Positions 15,271-17,803 of a stretch of 17,803 nucleotides of DNA are shown piece after piece. The notes beneath the pieces were generated by a model, which had not been told where the DNA came from, did not search any database, and saw nothing but the letters and a program-made list of their open reading frames with translations. A program made the translations under genes and the position numbers. Positions within the stretch are counted from its first letter, which is position 1. Each line of letters opens with the position of its first letter. The DNA lies in contig UQRJ01000023.1 in NCBI GenBank assembly GCA_900543345.1, positions 1 through 17,803 of the forward strand, given 5' to 3'. The DNA is from an uncultured Sporolactobacillus sp. Lineage in GTDB: Bacteria > Bacillota > Bacilli > Bacillales > Sporolactobacillaceae.

Positions 15271-15864
15271 GTGATCGGAACATTGTGCGTTTATGCCGGA
15301 TCCAATCTCGGTGACGACCCTGCCTACCGGATAGCGGCCGAACAGCTTGCGGAAGCAATGGCTCAGAGCGGACGGCGACTTGTCTACGGAGGTTCGGCGA
15401 TCGGTTTAATGGGTACCGTCGCCGACCGCATGCTGATGCTGGGCGCAGTGGCTATCGGCGTTATGCCGAAGGGATTGATTCTTGGCGAAATGGTCCATCC
15501 CGGACTGACCAAACTGATCGAAGTCAACGGCATGCACGCACGTAAGGAGACAATGAATAAATTAGCCGATGGATTTATCGCTCTGCCCGGCGGAATCGGT
15601 ACATTTGACGAACTATTCGAAATTTTATGCTGGGCACAGGTCGGCCTCCATCATAAGCCGATCGGCTTGCTCAACGCCGGCGGTTATTTTGAACCGTTGC
15701 TTGCGCTGATCCGCCACTGCGTCCGTCACGAATTTGCCCACTCCTCGAATCTGAAACTACTCGTCGTATCAAACAATCCCAACGACTTGCTGAAACAAAT
15801 GGACCGATGGACCCCGCCGGTACTCGGCCATAAATGGCGACAGATACCGAATCATCGCCCTTAA
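15271..15864 (+). CDS. LOG family protein (TIGR00730 / YvdD type)
   Basis: The 197-residue product belongs to the LOG (lonely guy) family of Rossmann-fold nucleoside 5'-monophosphate phosphoribohydrolases. Plant members release active cytokinin bases; bacterial ones such as B. subtilis YvdD act on AMP-type nucleotides and their cellular role is poorly known. The signature PGGIGTFDE lies at 106-114, after GGSAIGLMG (about 40-48) and the MHARKE segment with the conserved arginine at about 91. It is soluble and has no signal peptide. An in-frame ATG exists at 15247, but GTG at 15271-15273 follows GGAGGAGGG at 8 bases and matches the family start (IGTLCVYAGS). It appears to be a single-gene unit, convergent with the glucosaminidase gene; the 115 bases between them hold only weak inverted repeats. 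Confidence 0.92.
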   Translation: MIGTLCVYAGSNLGDDPAYRIAAEQLAEAMAQSGRRLVYGGSAIGLMGTVADRMLMLGAVAIGVMPKGLILGEMVHPGLTKLIEVNGMHARKETMNKLADGFIALPGGIGTFDELFEILCWAQVGLHHKPIGLLNAGGYFEPLLALIRHCVRHEFAHSSNLKLLVVSNNPNDLLKQMDRWTPPVLGHKWRQIPNHRP

Positions 15865-15979
15865 TTCATTCCCCGCATGTCGTCAGTTGAACAGCATCAA
15901 TCCAAACTTGGACCGAATAAGAAAAGAGCTCAACCGATCCAAGGGAAGTCGGATCAAACAAAATGATAAAGTAAGCGTG

Positions 15980-17719
15980 TCAATCGCTGTAATCGGGCAC
16001 ATCGAAGATCAAGTTTTTGATCTTAGCCATGCCGTAAAGATAGTTTATATCGTCTGTTTGACTCACTGCCCAGCTGGGGGCCGTGGCGTATTGATGAGCA
16101 GCATTGCCGGACACAAGCGCGTCCGGATTCCAGCGCATTTTATAGAGTGTATCCTGCATATACGTCGCATTATAAATATAGTTAGTCGCAATCCAAGCCG
16201 TTCCGCCGAGAATTGCTTTTTGCACCGATGTCCAGCCATGATTGTACGCATATTGCGAACCGGATAAACCGGCACTGCCGTCAAAGGCTCCGATTCCGAA
16301 CATGTTGTAAACCTTTTTACCGTTGTATTTATAATATCCGGTTGCTAGTTTCGATGTGCCGTTTCCTGTTTCCAGCAGAGCATGCGAAACAAGATAAATT
16401 TCATTGACACCGTATTTTTTTGCGGCTTCGATAAAATCGGCTCCGTGACCGCTTAATACGCCTCTGCCCTTAAGCATGGCATTGAGTTCGTTCACAGAGG
16501 CGCCCGAGACCGAGGAAAGTTTTAAAAACTGAAGATAAGCCGCCGAATCTTTGGCGAAATTTTTTGGATTCAGGTAGTAGGCTAATTCGGAAGAACTGCT
16601 GCTGCTGACTTTTTCTTCTTCGGAAAGAGCCTTGCCGAAAGAAATTGGGTACTTAGTTGTCACATATACAGAATTGCCCGATTTAGTGGTGGTCGTTGTT
16701 TCGGTTTGGACATACTCTCCGTAGATATAACCGTCCTGTCCGCCATAGCTAACTTTAACCCATCCATTCGGCCCATCGGCAAGCTTCTCCACTTCGGTGC
16801 GCGCTTTTAATGTCCGGATAATTGAAGACTGCGTGCTCGGACCGCTGCGGAAGTGAACGTCGGCGGTGACGATGGTCTGCGTTTTTTTGCCGATTTCTTC
16901 CTCTTCTCCCCCCGATCCACCATTCGCAGATGAAGAAGAATCTTTCTTCACGTATTCGCCCGAGACGTACGCCGTCCCTCCGTTGTATTTGATCTTCAGC
17001 CAGCTCCCGCTCGTCTCGACCACTTCGACTTTGCTGCCCTTTTTCAGCGTCGTCAGGATTTTGTGCGCGGTCGATGCGCCGTTTCTCACGTTCAGGTTGT
17101 CCGTCGTCGTTCCCGTGTACTGCACTTTCAATGACGAAGAAGAGCCCACGGATAAGGATGAAGATTGGCTTGGCCCATTATTTTTTTTTATGTAGTCTGC
17201 AAACACGTAGGCAGATCCATTTTTATAGTCGATCTGAAGCCAACCGTCGGCTGTTTTCCCCGTAACAGTGACCGTCGTCCCTTTATTCAGTGTTGTCAGT
17301 ACGGTTCCGGTTTGGCTCGGAAGGAAGCGCACGTTCAATCGATCTGTCGTCACTCCCTGATAGCTGGTAACTTTCTGAATAGCCTGTGCCGGTTGTGCTT
17401 TTTGCGCCTGCTGAACTTTTGCAGTATACGCACCATCGACATAAGCTGTCTTCCCTTTGTATTTAACTTTCAACCATTGTCCTTGTTCACTTTTCCCTGC
17501 AATGCCGATAACTTCAATCGTATCGCCCTTCTTAAGCTGACCGATTCGCGGCTGCTGGGTCCCCGGAGTGCTCCGGACATTTAAAACATCCGTTGCTCTA
17601 ACCGTATACGGCTTAAATGTATCGGCCTGTACTTCAGTCGGCAATGCGGATGCTACAGCGGCTAGGGCCGCAGCAGTGGCAATCGCTCCTATGCTGGCAA
17701 TGCTTCGATTGGGATTCAA
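15980..17719 (-). CDS. Secreted N-acetylglucosaminidase with four SH3b repeats
   Basis: The 579-residue precursor is a cell-wall hydrolase. Residues 1-32 form a signal peptide with an alanine-rich core and a likely cut after VQA. Four bacterial SH3 (SH3_3-type) repeats follow at about 37-97, 121-178, 200-258 and 281-338, each with LNVRS/LNVRN-like and GW/WLKVKY-G-AYV motifs; they should bind peptidoglycan. Ser/Thr/Gly-rich linkers and an acidic EEEE patch (272-275) separate them. The C-terminal glucosaminidase domain (about 405-575) is of GH73/LytG type, with the probable catalytic Glu450 in SHALLETGNGTS and the NMFGIGAFD block. It should cut GlcNAc-MurNAc bonds in wall turnover. The start is TTG at 17717-17719 with GGAGGTG 7 bases upstream. 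Its promoter cannot be seen because the contig ends in a repeat of this gene. Confidence 0.93.
   Translation of the reverse strand: MNPNRSIASIGAIATAAALAAVASALPTEVQADTFKPYTVRATDVLNVRSTPGTQQPRIGQLKKGDTIEVIGIAGKSEQGQWLKVKYKGKTAYVDGAYTAKVQQAQKAQPAQAIQKVTSYQGVTTDRLNVRFLPSQTGTVLTTLNKGTTVTVTGKTADGWLQIDYKNGSAYVFADYIKKNNGPSQSSSLSVGSSSSLKVQYTGTTTDNLNVRNGASTAHKILTTLKKGSKVEVVETSGSWLKIKYNGGTAYVSGEYVKKDSSSSANGGSGGEEEEIGKKTQTIVTADVHFRSGPSTQSSIIRTLKARTEVEKLADGPNGWVKVSYGGQDGYIYGEYVQTETTTTTKSGNSVYVTTKYPISFGKALSEEEKVSSSSSSELAYYLNPKNFAKDSAAYLQFLKLSSVSGASVNELNAMLKGRGVLSGHGADFIEAAKKYGVNEIYLVSHALLETGNGTSKLATGYYKYNGKKVYNMFGIGAFDGSAGLSGSQYAYNHGWTSVQKAILGGTAWIATNYIYNATYMQDTLYKMRWNPDALVSGNAAHQYATAPSWAVSQTDDINYLYGMAKIKNLIFDVPDYSD
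17608..17661. repeat. 54-bp direct repeat, copy 1, inside the glucosaminidase signal-peptide region
   Basis: These 54 bases, coding for about residues 20-37 around the signal peptide cut site, recur without a mismatch at 17750-17803, an offset of 142 bases. Confidence 0.95.
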
Positions 17720-17749
17720 TGAATAGCACCTCCGTATGCCTAATTAATG

Positions 17750-17803
17750 ACGGCTTAAATGTATCGGCCTGTACTTCAGTCGGCAATGCGGATGCTACAG
17801 CGG
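17750..17803. repeat. 54-bp direct repeat, copy 2, reaching the contig end
   Basis: This copy is identical to 17608-17661 and runs to the very last base. It lies upstream of the glucosaminidase ribosome site, where it makes no coding sense. A length close to common assembly k-mers minus one (55-1), plus the exact end at the contig border, suggest an assembly-graph artefact. A true 142-bp tandem duplication is the alternative. Confidence 0.95.

Noticed and set aside
15865..15979. Inverted repeats (CTTGGA 15907-15912 / TCCAAG 15938-15943; GATCC/GGATC) as a terminator between the convergent genes
   Set aside because: Stems of 5-6 bp with long loops and no T-run on either strand; too weak to call.
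1..17803. tRNA or rRNA genes, CRISPR arrays, insertion sequences, prophage or defence genes
   Set aside because: None seen: no transposase- or integrase-like proteins, no regularly spaced repeats, and no cloverleaf-like segments in the intergenic regions apart from the T-box.

Overview
The window reads as one complete contig from a short-read assembly of a member of the Bacillota, probably class Bacilli. Four things point there: the argCJBD-carAB-argF gene order known from Bacillus subtilis, a T-box leader, strong AGGAGG-type ribosome binding sites with many GTG and TTG starts, and a secreted SH3b-glucosaminidase of Gram-positive type. By eye, base composition is near or slightly above 50% GC, higher than B. 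subtilis. A Sporolactobacillaceae-like or similar Bacillales relative is a guess that cannot be settled from sequence alone. The first 46 bases are Illumina Nextera adapter, and the last 54 bases repeat a segment 142 bases upstream, so neither end should be trusted as genome.

Layout. (1) 47-834: a YceI-family lipocalin-like protein on the plus strand, closed by a strong bidirectional terminator. (2) 835-1230, minus strand: a small stand-alone protein with a ParB/sulfiredoxin-like DGHxR motif. (3) 1376-14072, minus strand: one long arginine biosynthesis transcription unit, in transcription order promoter, T-box leader, argC, argJ, argB, argD, carA, carB, argF, argG, argH, terminator. (4) 14081-15080, plus strand: uppP with its own extended -10 promoter and terminator, divergent from the arg operon. 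(5) 15081-15270: a gene-free stretch with a perfect 10-bp stem-loop, followed by a LOG-family gene on the plus strand. (6) 15980-17719, minus strand: a secreted peptidoglycan glucosaminidase with four SH3b repeats, convergent with the LOG gene.

The nine arg/car genes form a self-contained route from glutamate to arginine. ArgJ supplies N-acetylglutamate and recycles the acetyl group. ArgB, ArgC and ArgD convert N-acetylglutamate to N-acetylornithine, and ArgJ releases ornithine. CarAB makes carbamoyl phosphate from glutamine, bicarbonate and ATP. ArgF makes citrulline, and ArgG and ArgH finish arginine. Gaps are 15-62 nt or the genes overlap (4, 14, 17 and 44 nt), so translational coupling is likely. 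The leader carries a T-box with a probable CGC (Arg) specifier and an intrinsic terminator, so the operon should be read through when tRNA-Arg is uncharged.

Most of the window is recognisable core metabolism. I did not find a clear new system. The points most worth a second look are the attachment of argGH to the argCJBD-carAB-argF unit under one Arg T-box, the stand-alone ParB/Srx-like protein, an altered conserved loop in ArgJ, the structured gap before the LOG gene, and the artefacts at both contig ends.
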